A DNA stretch of 64,000 bases. Source: Litomosoides sigmodontis. Lineage: Eukaryota > Nematoda > Chromadorea > Rhabditida > Onchocercidae. Every line of letters begins with the position of its first letter. Within the stretch, counting starts at the first letter, position 1. Below, in pieces: positions 17,430 to 28,410 of this stretch. Position numbers and translations under genes: made by a program. The notes below the pieces were generated by a model. That model was not told where the DNA came from and did not search any database. It saw only the letters and a program-made list of their open reading frames with translations. The stretch lies in NCBI GenBank assembly GCA_963070105.1, contig OY718806.1, positions 1,019,001-1,083,000 on the forward strand, read 5' to 3'.

Positions 17430-17435
17430 TTTATT
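17430..17435 (-). terminator. Poly(A) signal AATAAA of the DNAJ gene
   Basis: On the minus strand AATAAA lies about 90 nt beyond the stop codon at 17525-17527, a normal distance for a nematode 3' UTR. Confidence 0.5.
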
Positions 17436-17524
17436 GATGACGGCGAACAAACTTACGATGGACAAATGTGCATTCGTAACAATGTGCAACAAAAAAGCTT
17501 CCGCAATGCTTGAAAAATCATTCT

Positions 17525-20131
17525 TTAACTATATATTTCTTGTAGCCTGTCACAACTTGGTGTCCCCATACGCTGGGCTCGATTCCACAGATCACCATCA
17601 CCGAAGGTACGTGCTCTCCATAAGGCTGTCTCCCCTTAAACAAACGGTAAGTTAAAAATAAAATCAACGAAATGATTGATAACGTAGCAGACGTCACAAG
17701 CATTAACAGTGTGCATGCGATATTTTTGAAAATGTTCAAACTCACTCTCATTTCTTTCTCTGTAGCATTTCATTCGCAGATGTGAAATATACTCGTCTTC
17801 AACCTGATGCTCAATTTGTGATATCTTACTCCGATAATTGGTTAAAAAATCAGTTTTAACGTAATATGGCACTTGGAGATCCCTCGTAAAACGTTCTTCA
17901 GTATATTTGCTGAAATGAGGAAGTTCTATCTCATGAAAAAAGACGACATAGTTTATGTAAATTTTTTTTCTTCCTAATTTCATTATACCTTTACATTTTT
18001 CTTATTTTAAACTACAAACCCAGTTTCAAAAACCTTCGAAATGATGTAAAACCAAGAGATTCAAGAATTATAAAAATATGTACATACAAGAGAAAACTTG
18101 CCCGGCACGATGCAATGAAAATGCTGGGTCGCCTACCATTAGTTGAGCAATCAAACCAAGGAAGAGTACGGCAAAAAGTGGCAAAAGTTGCAAAATAGGT
18201 GCATAGGGTGACTGAAAGTAGCCTACTGTAACACAATCTAAAAAATACGAATTATCATAAGTCTGTTAAAATCATTGAAAAAAGAAACCTGGTCCTGTTG
18301 TGCTGAATTTTGCTGATGGAAATGATACTGCGCTCCACGCTGCCGTCTATTTAAATGTCCTGCTGGATAACCACCGCCAAAGAACATGTTGAAAATCTCT
18401 TCAGGAGTAAATTCCGCTGTAAATGAAATCATTATTGCTCTACAGGCACATTCGCACGATGAGTTACGGTGACGGGAATAACGTGTTAGGTTACCACATA
18501 GCAATGAATTTCACAACGACGCACATGTATTCAGCATCTTATTTTAAATACAGGTACTGGAACCATAAAAACGACAAACGATCTTCCACAAAAAATACGT
18601 TTTTTAACATCGCATTTGACATGAAAAAATTTAGTAACGAACCTTCAAAACCTCTACCATAATCGTATTCACTAAATTCATCCTCAAATTGACTGGTTCG
18701 TCTTCGTGGTCCTTCAGCACCGTAAAGATCATATTGAGCACGTTTGTCCTTATTGGAAAGAACTGCATAAGCACTGCCGAGAGCTACAATAAACTTTCAG
18801 AGCTATAATAAATGATCGAAACTATATTGGGTTTAAGCATCATAGTGCGATTAATGAAGTAATTCACAAGCAATAATTCCTAAGATTTTTGGTGAAAATA
18901 AAGAGTAACCTTCATGCGACCTCGGCTATGAGCAATTCCTACTAACAGCAGATAAAAAAAAAAGACTGCCTTTAAAAGCCTCAGTAGCCCCTGGTGCACG
19001 ACACTTGTCAGGATGAAGTTGTAGCGCCAGCTTACGATATTCCCTTTTTAAATCTGATTCACTCGCATTCTTCTTGAGATTCAGTATTTCGTAATAATCT
19101 TTGCAGTGTCGTATTCTAAAGCAAAACTCACACATTTCACAAATACACTACTCGTGCACTATGAAATATTAAAACATTCCAAACGCATTATGAAACAAAG
19201 CCCACATACCTTTCAACAATTTCCAACTCTTCTTTAGTATAATGAATACCAAGCTTCGACCGAGCTGATGATCGTGAACGTGAATCCCTCTGTTTTGTTT
19301 CGGTAGCACTTGATGATGAACCTTCATCAGCTAAAACACTAGAATTCGCTCACTTCTACTTATTAATTGGAGTTTGACTTTGATCACAATTATTACAGAA
19401 ATATCCACTAATCCATTGCATCCGGCAGGTATCTTTCTCAGTCTTACATTAGCGTACTAGCCGCTGTCTTGAAATCACCAGACATATTTCTAGAGAAGCA
19501 AAAGATTATACCTCCGTTCGGGCAACTTCTTTTGCCATTCATGGCTGACTGATTATGGTCAGCATTAAACTTCGTCCGCCGACTTCGAATATCCGAATCT
19601 GTTTCATACTGATCGTAATGTCCGTAACCTGCATCTGTTCCTGTTGAATGATAATCACCTTCGTCATTATCGCCATTTAGTGTTTGCGCTTTTTTTAATA
19701 AATCTGTATACCATAAACAATTTTAGAGTTCATTAATACTTCTCATGTAATTTATTGGTATTCATACAATGTGATATATTTAGTTTGATGCTCTACCCTA
19801 AAATGTCTATATTTGGAAGATTTATAGAAGTGAATGCTCCAACGATGGTCCTCATAAGGCCTGGCCCAGATGTGGATCACTATGGGATATATCGCAGAGT
19901 GCATCATTCTCCGAGGGTCCCATCCTCCAGCTTGTATACCGTCATCTAGGAAAAACGAATAATGTTTCCTTAAATGGAAGTTATATTTTTTTACTAACAT
20001 TTCACATCCATTGTCGGATCTAACTTTGAAGCTTTATGTAAAAATTTGACAGCTTTTGAGCTATCATTTTCTCGTAGCGCATCGCGTGCTATATCTACGC
20101 AGCGTTGTGCTTCTGCTCGATTCGCTTCCAT
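17525..20131 (-). CDS. DNAJB12/14: DNAJB12/DNAJB14-type ER-membrane J-protein
   Basis: Nine exons join in phase: 19999-20131, 19512-19703, 19210-19330, 18970-19115, 18643-18783, 18289-18416, 18102-18211, 17746-17909 and 17525-17634; 1245 nt, 414 aa. The N-terminus ([19 protein letters not shown]) matches the family start. A Ser/Arg-rich linker leads to a J domain ([20 protein letters not shown]...HPDK) with the HPD motif. The G/F-like part has [10 protein letters not shown], then one membrane span ([18 protein letters not shown]) and a C-terminal DUF1977 region ending [13 protein letters not shown]. Human homologues sit in the ER membrane with the J domain in the cytosol and recruit HSC70 for ER quality control. 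Two introns appear to start with GC rather than GT: after the J-domain exon (18969-18968) and after the membrane-span exon (18101-18100). In both, the GC reading restores the family sequence. Confidence 0.95.
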
Positions 20132-20143
20132 TTTACTTGTAAT

Positions 20144-20147
20144 TCTG
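20144..20147 (-). promoter_or_regulatory. Probable trans-splice acceptor of the DNAJ gene
   Basis: On the minus strand GTGTTTCAG ends 13 nt before the ATG at 20131. No coding exon lies upstream, so this is either a spliced-leader acceptor or a 5' UTR intron end. Confidence 0.4.
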
Positions 20148-21263
20148 AAACACAAAGAATTCGGTAGTTAAATTATTCAGCAACTGTCATATTATATTCA
20201 TTTCAATCACTTTACCCAATACTACTAGAACGTAAGCATATACGTATGAAGCCTTAATTTAAACTTAGCAACGTTGTTAAAAAAGTAGTACCGAAGAGCA
20301 ATACGTTCTTACTAAAAGACATTAGTTAATGACACTAACGCTAACTGATAAAATATTAGATTTTGAATTAAATACTAAATGTTTAAAAAAACTTACCTAT
20401 ATTTGTACATAGGTCCCTGAAACATGCTTTAATTCACTTAAAATTGGCAAAAAAAAACATACCTGTAGAGCAGCTGCTAATTATGTGAACCACTATGTTA
20501 AATAAGACGGGAAGCGTCGAAATAAGTCACATATATTTTCGCACAATAGTAAGTTTTTCCTGTTTAGGATTACGAGTCCAATTTTTTGAATTGCTATACC
20601 TGACCAAAACAGTCTACATCTAGAATAACAACCAAAACGAAAAGACGTAAGCAATAAAACACCTCATCCGCCCCACCCTCCCCCTCCCCCTCACCCTGAG
20701 ATTAAGCCAACAACCCCTTCCTTCCAACTGCTTTCTTTCAACACTGTTTCCTCGTATGAAAACTTTTCGTTTCAACGATCGCATACACGAAACTTTTTCA
20801 CAGTGCGAGATGAGAGGGAGAAGGTTTTCTGTCACACGGAGGTAAAGTAATTATTGCAGATGGTTATGTTAGATTAAGAAGGCGTCAAATATGAAATTGA
20901 ACGTGAAATTAAGTTAAAATTATTTCTAATTTACCAATAACTTCAATTGTTTGAGGAATGGGAGTAACTCGATTTTTGAGCTGAATCAATTTAGAATTTA
21001 TAGTTATCGCAAAATTCCAACTTTTCACGTAGTAATAGTTGATTGCATTCTTGTGCGCATCACATATCTTTCATTTTCATCACATTCTATTTAAACAATA
21101 AGCAATTTAACATCTGCATTTTTGAGCCATATACGTGCAGCATTTGAGAACCGCATAAATTTTTGTATTTTTAGTTGAAATGATAAAATTGTATATAAAA
21201 TAATTGTTATCGAATGAGTTGGGAAACAAACAATCTACATTTAATCATCAGAACAATTGCACA
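20148..21263. other. Intergenic region upstream of the DNAJ gene
   Basis: 1.1 kb holding the presumed promoter of the minus-strand DNAJ gene. Apart from the G-rich tract listed separately, only AT-rich sequence is seen; the short minus-strand ORF at 20.6-20.8 kb runs through that tract and is not credible. Confidence 0.4.
20671..20696 (-). promoter_or_regulatory. G-quadruplex-capable tract upstream of the DNAJ gene
   Basis: The plus strand reads five C-runs of 4, 3, 5, 5 and 3 separated by 1-3 bases, so the minus strand has G-runs with very short loops. It lies about 540 bp upstream of the DNAJ start codon. Function is inferred only from base composition. Confidence 0.45.
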
Positions 21264-22112
21264 CCTTTGATCTAGGAGAAGGAAGATGTGTGATCGGAAG
21301 GTAGCTCTCATTGATTCACATTGTGCTCGCCGAAGATGGTGTGCTGCTAGTTAGACTTCTCTCTTACCTCTCGAATTGGCTCCTGAACCTTCTTTCACCT
21401 CTTGAGTTTAGCTCCTGAACCCTCTGACAACCTTGGGATCAGCCCCCAGTTCCCTTAATAGTAATTAGTCAATTTACTTCTTCCCCAATGACCCTTACTT
21501 TTGCTCGACCTATGTGTGAGGCGCGCAAATTATGATTGCAAGGTGCATGATACGCCTTTGATCTAAGAGAAGGAAGATGTGTGATCGGAAGGTAGCTCTC
21601 ATTGATTCACATTGTGCTCGCCGAAGATGGTGTGCTGCTAGTTAGACTTCTCTCTTACCTCTCGAATTGGCTCCTGAACCTTCTTTCACCTCTTGAGTTT
21701 AGCTCCTGAACCCTCTGACAACCTTGGGATCAGCCCCCAGTTCCCTTAATAGTAATTAGTCAATTTACTTCTTCCCCAATGACCCTTACTTTTGCTCGAC
21801 CTATGTGTGAGGCGCGCAAATTATGATTGCAAGGTGCATGATACGCCTTTGATCTAAGAGAAGGAAGATGTGTGATCGGAAGGTAGCTCTCATTGATTCA
21901 CATTGTGCTCGCCGAAGATGGTGTGCTGCTAGTTAGACTTCTCTCTTACCTCTCGAATTGGCTCCTGAACCTTCTTTCACCTCTTGAGTTTAGCTCCTGA
22001 ACCCTCTGACAACCTTGGGACCAGCCCTCCATTCCCTTAATAGTAATTTTTTTTTGCTCACCGAAGATGGTGTGCTACTAGTTAGACTTCTCTCATATCT
22101 CTCAAGATAGCT
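21264..22112. repeat. 291-bp tandem repeat, about 2.7 near-identical copies plus a diverged tail
   Basis: Units begin at 21264, 21555 and 21846, each with CCTTTGATCTA(A/G)GAGAAGG, exactly 291 bp apart and almost identical. The third copy breaks off near 22044 at TTAATAGTAATT, followed by a T-run and a diverged fragment (GCTCACCGAAGATGGTGTG...AGCTCCTGAA) to about 22112. Inside each unit the phrase GCTCCTGAACC(C/T)TCT recurs, pointing to older internal duplication. The array ends some 130 bp before the start of the decayed gene at 22246. No ORF runs through it. Confidence 0.9.
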
Positions 22113-22245
22113 CCTGAATGTTGTGGTGTAGTTATTGGTTCTGCTCAGTTCCGTATTGGTTCCTGAATTAATACTCGCTCAAATGGCGATAATTATAGTT
22201 GGTGGTCGTACTACGTGTTAGTTAAAAATGTTTTTTTCAGACAGT

Positions 22246-23508
22246 ATGGAGCTTGTCGAGGTTCCTAAATTGCCAACATTGGCAGACTTAAGGAGGCACC
22301 TCGGTGCCGAACCGTTGTACCTCAAGGCTTTGGGGGATTATTTGTGAAATGCAGTTCGTCTTGTAAGTTTATTGCATTTGTCCTTTTACATATTTATTTG
22401 TCTTGCACTTATACCGTACACTTTAACTATATTTTGCATTATTTATTTTTCATTCTCTTTCAAAGCATGGCGAAATCACACTACCAATATCTACCAGTAC
22501 AGTATATACCAGTTTCTCCAATTTACTTTTTTTTTCAGGCAAAACTGGAGCGAAGTGAGCAGCAGGTTCATGAGCTCAGGTGCGCAAGCCATGTGGAGCA
22601 GAGCTCCAGCAGCACGAACGAGATCAGGAGTGGGACCTCGCCAGTGAGGACCAGCACGTGCTGCGCCTCCACCAACGCCATGTATGCAAATAATCCACTT
22701 ATGTGACTTGCTTTTATCAATTTGTCATTTTCTTCCAAATCTAATTTTTTCGACGGTTTTTTTGATGTCATTTATTGAGGAAATATTTGACGGTTTTTTT
22801 CTAGTGACAGATGAATTTAAAGTGTGTTTCAGGCATTCCTGGACAATACAGGTCCCGATTGCTGCAGTAGAGACACCAGCTGCACCTGAGCCTTTCCATT
22901 ACCGGCAATGGAAAGCTTACCGACGTAGTACCGAGAAATGCTGGTGGCGCCATCGAGTGACCCATACAGAGTAGTGCGAACTGCTGATGGGTCAACCACA
23001 ATTGGTAATTTGACTTACTTTTCTATTTTCATTCTTGTCTTCTTTTTTCGAAAAAATATTTTGCTCAAAATGTTTATTCTATGAAAAACACTGATTCTGA
23101 CAAAATTTATTTTTTAAATAATCATTAAAAAATTATACTTCCAGAATGTGGTTTGTGTTGCACGCAGTTCGGGACCTAAGGGCTGGCGGATTCATGCCGC
23201 GAGGACAAGCAAAATGGTAAGCTTAATGTTTCTATTTTCTTTTCTTTTTCTATTTTATTTCTTATTTGGTGGCCTTAAGTTATTAAAAAAGGTACAATTA
23301 TTGTCAAATTATAAGTTGAATTTTGGAATTAATACATTCCTTTGGATGGAGGTTTTTTTTTACCAGTTCAGTCATTTAATTTACTAATTTTAATCGGTGC
23401 AATAATTTTAATATTTCTATTTCAGGCTTCTACCCGAGTAACAGCATGAGTGAGGAGATTGCAGCCTGGATGGAACTGCACTCTGTAGAGTGGTGTCCCA
23501 TTCAGTAA
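22246..23508 (+). pseudogene. Decayed five-exon gene of unknown family
   Basis: Five relatively GC-rich blocks, each bounded by good splice sites, alternate with AT-rich introns: 22246-22362, 22539-22681, 22833-23004, 23145-23216 and 23426-23508. The first begins with ATG six bases after TTTTTTTCAG. Reading from that ATG, splice phases agree at each junction, but the frame meets TGA in block 1, TGA and TAG in block 3 and TAA in block 4, and block 2 needs a one-base shift near 22582. Block 2 codes a charged, coiled-coil-like stretch (ELQQHERDQEWDL); block 4 starts with a Cys pair (CGLCC); the end reads MELHSVEWCPIQ then stop. No family was recognised. Alternatives are a spliced noncoding RNA, or a 94-codon frame across blocks 2-3 that has no stop. 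Confidence 0.5.
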
Positions 23509-23528
23509 TATGTTAATTAATATTTGAA

Positions 23529-24365
23529 AAAATCACAAAAAAAAAATAATAAAAAAAGAAAAAAAAAAGAAAATAAAAAAAGAAAAAAAGAAAAAAATAA
23601 AAAAATAAAAAAAGAAAAAAAGAAAAAAATAAAAAAAGAAAAAAATAAAAAAAGAAAAAAATAAAAAAAGAAAAAAATAAAAAAAGAAAAAAATAAAAAA
23701 AGAAAAAAATAAAAAAAGAAAAAAATAAAAAAAGAAAAAAATAAAAAAAGAAAAAAATAAAAAAAGAAAAAAATAAAAAAAGAAAAAAATAAAAAAAGAA
23801 AAAAATAAAAAAAGAAAAAAATAAAAAAAGAAAAAAATAAAAAAAGAAAAAAATAAAAAAAGAAAAAAATAAAAAAAGAAAAAAATAAAAAAAGAAAAAA
23901 ATAAAAAAAGAAAAAAATAAAAAAAGAAAAAAATAAAAAAAGAAAAAAATAAAAAAAGAAAAAAATAAAAAAAGAAAAAAATAAAAAAAGAAAAAAATAA
24001 AAAAAGAAAAAAATAAAAAAAGAAAAAAATAAAAAAAGAAAAAAATAAAAAAAGAAAAAAATAAAAAAAGAAAAAAATAAAAAAAGAAAAAAATAAAAAA
24101 AGAAAAAAATAAAAAAAGAAAAAAATAAAAAAAGAAAAAATAAAAAAAGAAAAAAATAAAAAAAGAAGAAAATAAAGAAAGAAAAAAAGAAAAAAATAAA
24201 AAAATAAAAAAAGAAAAAAAGAAAAAAATAAAAAAAGAAAAAATAAAAAAAGAAAAACGAAAAAAAGAAAAAAAGAAAAAAGAAAAAAAGAAAAAATAAA
24301 AAAGAAAAAATAAAAAAAGAAAAAATAAAAAAGAAAAAATAAAAAAAGAAGAAAATAAAGAAAAA
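23529..24365. repeat. Minisatellite A, 16-bp unit G-A7-T-A7
   Basis: From about 23632 to 24139 the pattern GAAAAAAATAAAAAAA repeats every 16 bp; the edges are degenerate (units of 7-15 bp, some with extra G). It starts about 20 bp after the stop codon of the decayed gene. Confidence 0.95.
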
Positions 24366-24445
24366 ATAGAAATTTTAATATTTCAATTCTTTTTTAATTT
24401 TCTTGATAATATTGTCTTAATTTAATTTTTGAATTTCATTAAAGT

Positions 24446-24943
24446 GTTAATTAATATTTGAAAAAAGTAGAAAAAAAAGGAAAAGAAGAAAAAAGGAAAA
24501 GAAGAAAAAAGGAAAAGAAGAAAAAAGGAAAAGAAGAAAAAAGGAAAAGAAGAAAAAAGGAAAAGAAGAAAAAAGGAAAAGAAGAAAAAAGGAAAAGAAG
24601 AAAAAAGGAAAAGAAGAAAAAAGGAAAAGAAGAAAAAAGGAAAAGAAGAAAAAAGGAAAAGAAGAAAAAAGGAAAAGAAGAAAAAAGGAAAAGAAGAAAA
24701 AAGGAAAAGAAGAAAAAAGGAAAAGAAGAAAAAAGGAAAAGAAGAAAAAAGGAAAAGAAGAAAAAAGGAAAAGAAGAAAAAAGGAAAAGAAGAAAAAAGG
24801 AAAAGAAGAAAAAAGGAAAAGAAGAAAAAAGGAAAAGAAGAAAAAAGGAAAAGAAGAAAAAAGGAAAAGAAGAAAAAAGGAAAAGAAGAAAAAAGGAAAA
24901 GAAGAAAAAAAGGAAAAGAAGAAAAAAAGGAAAGAATAAAGAA
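24446..24943. repeat. Minisatellite B, 16-bp unit GGAAAAGAAGAAAAAA
   Basis: About 29 nearly perfect 16-bp copies from 24471. The array is pure purine on the plus strand. It is preceded at 24446 by GTTAATTAATATTTGAAAAA, also present just before minisatellite A at 23512. Because 16 is not a multiple of 3 and no unit contains a stop, frames are open on both strands; these ORFs are artefacts. Confidence 0.95.
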
Positions 24944-25436
24944 GCAAGAAGAAAAAGAAGCAAGAAGAAAAAGAAGCAAGAAGAAAAAGAAGCAAGAAGA
25001 AAAAGAAGCAAGAAGAAAAAGAAGCAAGAAGAAAAAGAAGCAAGAAGAAAAAGAAGCAAGAAGAAAAAGAAGCAAGAAGAAAAAGAAGCAAGAAGAAAAA
25101 GAAGCAAGAAGAAAAAGAAGCAAGAAGAAAAAGAAGCAAGAAGAAAAAGAAGCAAGAAGAAAAAGAAGCAAGAAGAAAAAGAAGCAAGAAGAAAAAGAAG
25201 CAAGAAGAAAAAGAAGCAAGAAGAAAAAGAAGCAAGAAGAAAAAGAAGCAAGAAGAAAAAGAAGCAAGAAGAAAAAGAAGCAAGAAGAAAAAGAAGCAAG
25301 AAGAAAAAGAAGCAAGAAGAAAAAGAAGCAAGAAGAAAAAGAAGCAAGAAGAAAAAGAAGCAAGAAGAAAAAGAAGCAAGAAGAAAAAGAAGCAAGAAGA
25401 AAAAGAAGCAAGAAGAAAAAGAAGCAAGAAGAAAAA
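24944..25436. repeat. Minisatellite C, 16-bp unit GCAAGAAGAAAAAGAA
   Basis: About 30 copies, nearly identical, directly abutting minisatellite B. Same 16-bp period and purine-rich strand, but a different unit with one C per copy. The junction near 24935-24945 shows a short run of irregular units. Confidence 0.95.
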
Positions 25437-27648
25437 TATAAAGAAAAAATTATGGAAAAAATGAGAAAAAAATAAAAGGGAAAAAATAAATAAAAAGAAG
25501 AAAACAAAAAGAAAAAACGAGAGAGGAAAAGATGAAAAAAGATGTTTTAATTCAATTTTGTTATAATTGAATTTGTTGTATTACTTGTCATTGTTTTTTA
25601 CAATCTTTTGTTGCTTTTTTTTACCGATTTTGCTTTTTTAATTTTTTTCACTACCAATTTTAGGTGTTGCGCTTAGCATTTTTAACCGCGGCATCTTTTG
25701 GTGCTGTTATTTTTTGTTTATTAATGATTTTATGTTATTACACTGTTGAGCTTTACTTAGACAAAATTTTGGCTGAATTTTAAAATGTTGATATTTAAGC
25801 GAAAATCTTTCAAATATTTATTTTTATCTTTTGTATTTCTCTTGCTTATTATAACGTAGTAGGTATTTAAAATAATTTCGTTTAAAATTACTTTTTTTAT
25901 TGATTCTGGTATTATTAGAGATATATTCAGTATTTGAATTTCATTGCGTAATTTTTTTTTGTTTCAATGTATTTTAATTTTATTTGTGACTAATTTAGAA
26001 CTTGTTGTACATGATTAATTATATATATATATATGTATTATTTAGTATGTTCATCATCGTATATTAATTTTTGCAATTTTTATAACTTAACTTTGATATG
26101 TGGTTTTAGAATTTCTAAAAATTATCGTAATTAGTTCAATTGGTGCAGCTCTAATCTACGAATGTGGAAGTCATCGGGATCGTTATTGGTTGGTGTTTTT
26201 TTTTTGTTCGTTTGTCTCTTTCATGAATTGAAAATGAAGTGTTTCACTGATTTTTTTCTTTATTTCAAAAAATAACACTATTTCGATGGAGTTTTTTTTT
26301 ATTGTAAGTGGAAGATGTAGCAGTGCATTATATTCTTGCATTTTTTCGAACTTTTTTTTGGTCTGTTTGGATGTAAAACTGAAATTGAGCTTGGTTTTGA
26401 AATTCCAATTATACTTCTTTTATTTGTTTCGAGTGCTTTTTGTTGTTGAAGTTTACTTGAAGTTTTTTTTTGAAATTCATCGTTGAACTTTCATTTCATT
26501 GTTAAATCAGTGCTTATTCAGTCTACTGCAATGAATGAATGAATGGAAGCTTCGGTGAAAAAATTCCGTCTTCTCAGACAAAACAATGAAATTTTAGAAC
26601 AGCTAGCTCAAAATTTCCGCAAAAAATTGGCGAAGTTTAAAAGACAAAATTTAAGAATCCAGTTATTTAATTTATATCATTCGAAATCTCCATGATCATC
26701 ATAACTACTGAAAAACAGCGCCAATCAATGATTAGTGCGCGGCAAATTCAAATTTAGCACATCACTGTACTCGCTGATACTTCCTTCCTTCTTTTACTCT
26801 CTCAGTTTTGACTAGTCCCCTATTCCATTATCATATAAGGCTAAATGGCCTTAAAAGGTAGGAAGGCGCAGTTAAGTGAATGTCCTCGCTTGAATTAATT
26901 AATTAGTTAATTAATTGATTAGTGCAAAATTGATTTTGCATAAAGTAGAGAAGGAGGAGGAGCAAAGTGAGTGATCGCACTAACTACCATCTCATCTATC
27001 TTTCATGATGAAAGTTGGAAGTTAACTTTAACTCATATAATACACCCGCTACTTTCATAATTTATCATCTAAATTTTATACTTAAAAATTAATCACCTAT
27101 TTCACACTCAGCCCTTGCATCTCAATTATGATTTATTTCTCTTTTCTTTTCCTTAACGACCTTTTCTTTTCATTAAAACGAAGTAAATTCATTATTAAAA
27201 TTTACAGTTATTTCTAGCGGATCTAGACGGAATACAAAGTGTAACTCTCATGTTTTTTTTGCAGCGTTGAAAAGATAACACATCGCAGCTATCGTTGCAG
27301 TAAATATCAACTAACAAATTAGTTTACTGTCAAAAATAGCAAATTTTCAAGATAAAATTCCTGTCGCAAATTTTTATCAGTAACATCTAAATGGAAAACA
27401 ACATATGGAAGCATATGGAAGTTTGCGTGGAAGTAAAACTTGTTTAGGTGAGAAATTAGTTAGCTATTTTAAATTTTAATTAAAATTGCTGCAGTATATG
27501 AAAGTCCGTTTTATTTTCAAATAGCCAATACATTGAAAGATTTTTCGTGAAGGCTTCCCAAGAAGAATACGTTGATGTTTTTAACTTCATTATTTATTGC
27601 AATAATCATTCAATAGTTAAGTTAAAATTAATTAACAACTGATATTAA
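25437..27648. other. AT-rich gene-poor stretch
   Basis: 2.2 kb of very AT-rich sequence with long T-runs and short words such as TTAATTAATTAGTTAATTAATTG near 26.9 kb. Only chance-like ORFs (66 codons at most) were seen. Confidence 0.4.
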
Positions 27649-27951
27649 TTAAATGAATCGTTTCAGTGCTTTTGTTGATTGACGTCTATCGGTTGAATGA
27701 GTTGGAATAGTGCCGGAATGCTTGTATAAACCATCAACGTTGAAATTTCCTCTACTATCATCTGATGGTGGACCGTTTCCGTTCATATCTGTTCCGGAAT
27801 TAGCATGGATTGGATTAATGAAGACATTTGATGTGCGCTCGTTCGACCTCACATCAGCAAACTTCCGCATTGTCATTTTTACACGCTGCAAAATTATTAC
27901 TCCGTCATCTTTCCGTCGGTTGATTGGTGCCAAGTGCGCTTTTAATGAAAT
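27649..27951 (-). CDS. Probable 3'-terminal exon of an unrecognised gene (partial)
   Basis: A 100-codon open frame starts right after CACTTTTAG on the minus strand and ends at TAA (27649-27651). The peptide is hydrophilic and basic at its start (APINRRKDDGVIILQRV) and Ser/Thr/Asn-rich later, like a cytoplasmic tail. Upstream on the minus strand lies the (AAT)n array, which would sit in the preceding intron. Beyond it, frames at 28.43-28.69 kb look somewhat protein-like but their phases do not join cleanly, so the rest of the gene is not placed. The overlapping plus-strand frame of 81 codons is less protein-like. Confidence 0.4.
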   Translation of the reverse strand: MSLKAHLAPINRRKDDGVIILQRVKMTMRKFADVRSNERTSNVFINPIHANSGTDMNGNGPPSDDSRGNFNVDGLYKHSGTIPTHSTDRRQSTKALKRFI

Positions 27952-27962
27952 CTAAAAGTGAA

Positions 27963-28410
<448 letters not shown>

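Noticed and set aside
24422..25507. Long ORFs (314-361 codons) on both strands rich in Phe/Leu/Ser or Lys/Glu/Arg
   Set aside because: They lie wholly in 16-bp minisatellites without stop codons; several frames are open on both strands, so they are repeat artefacts.
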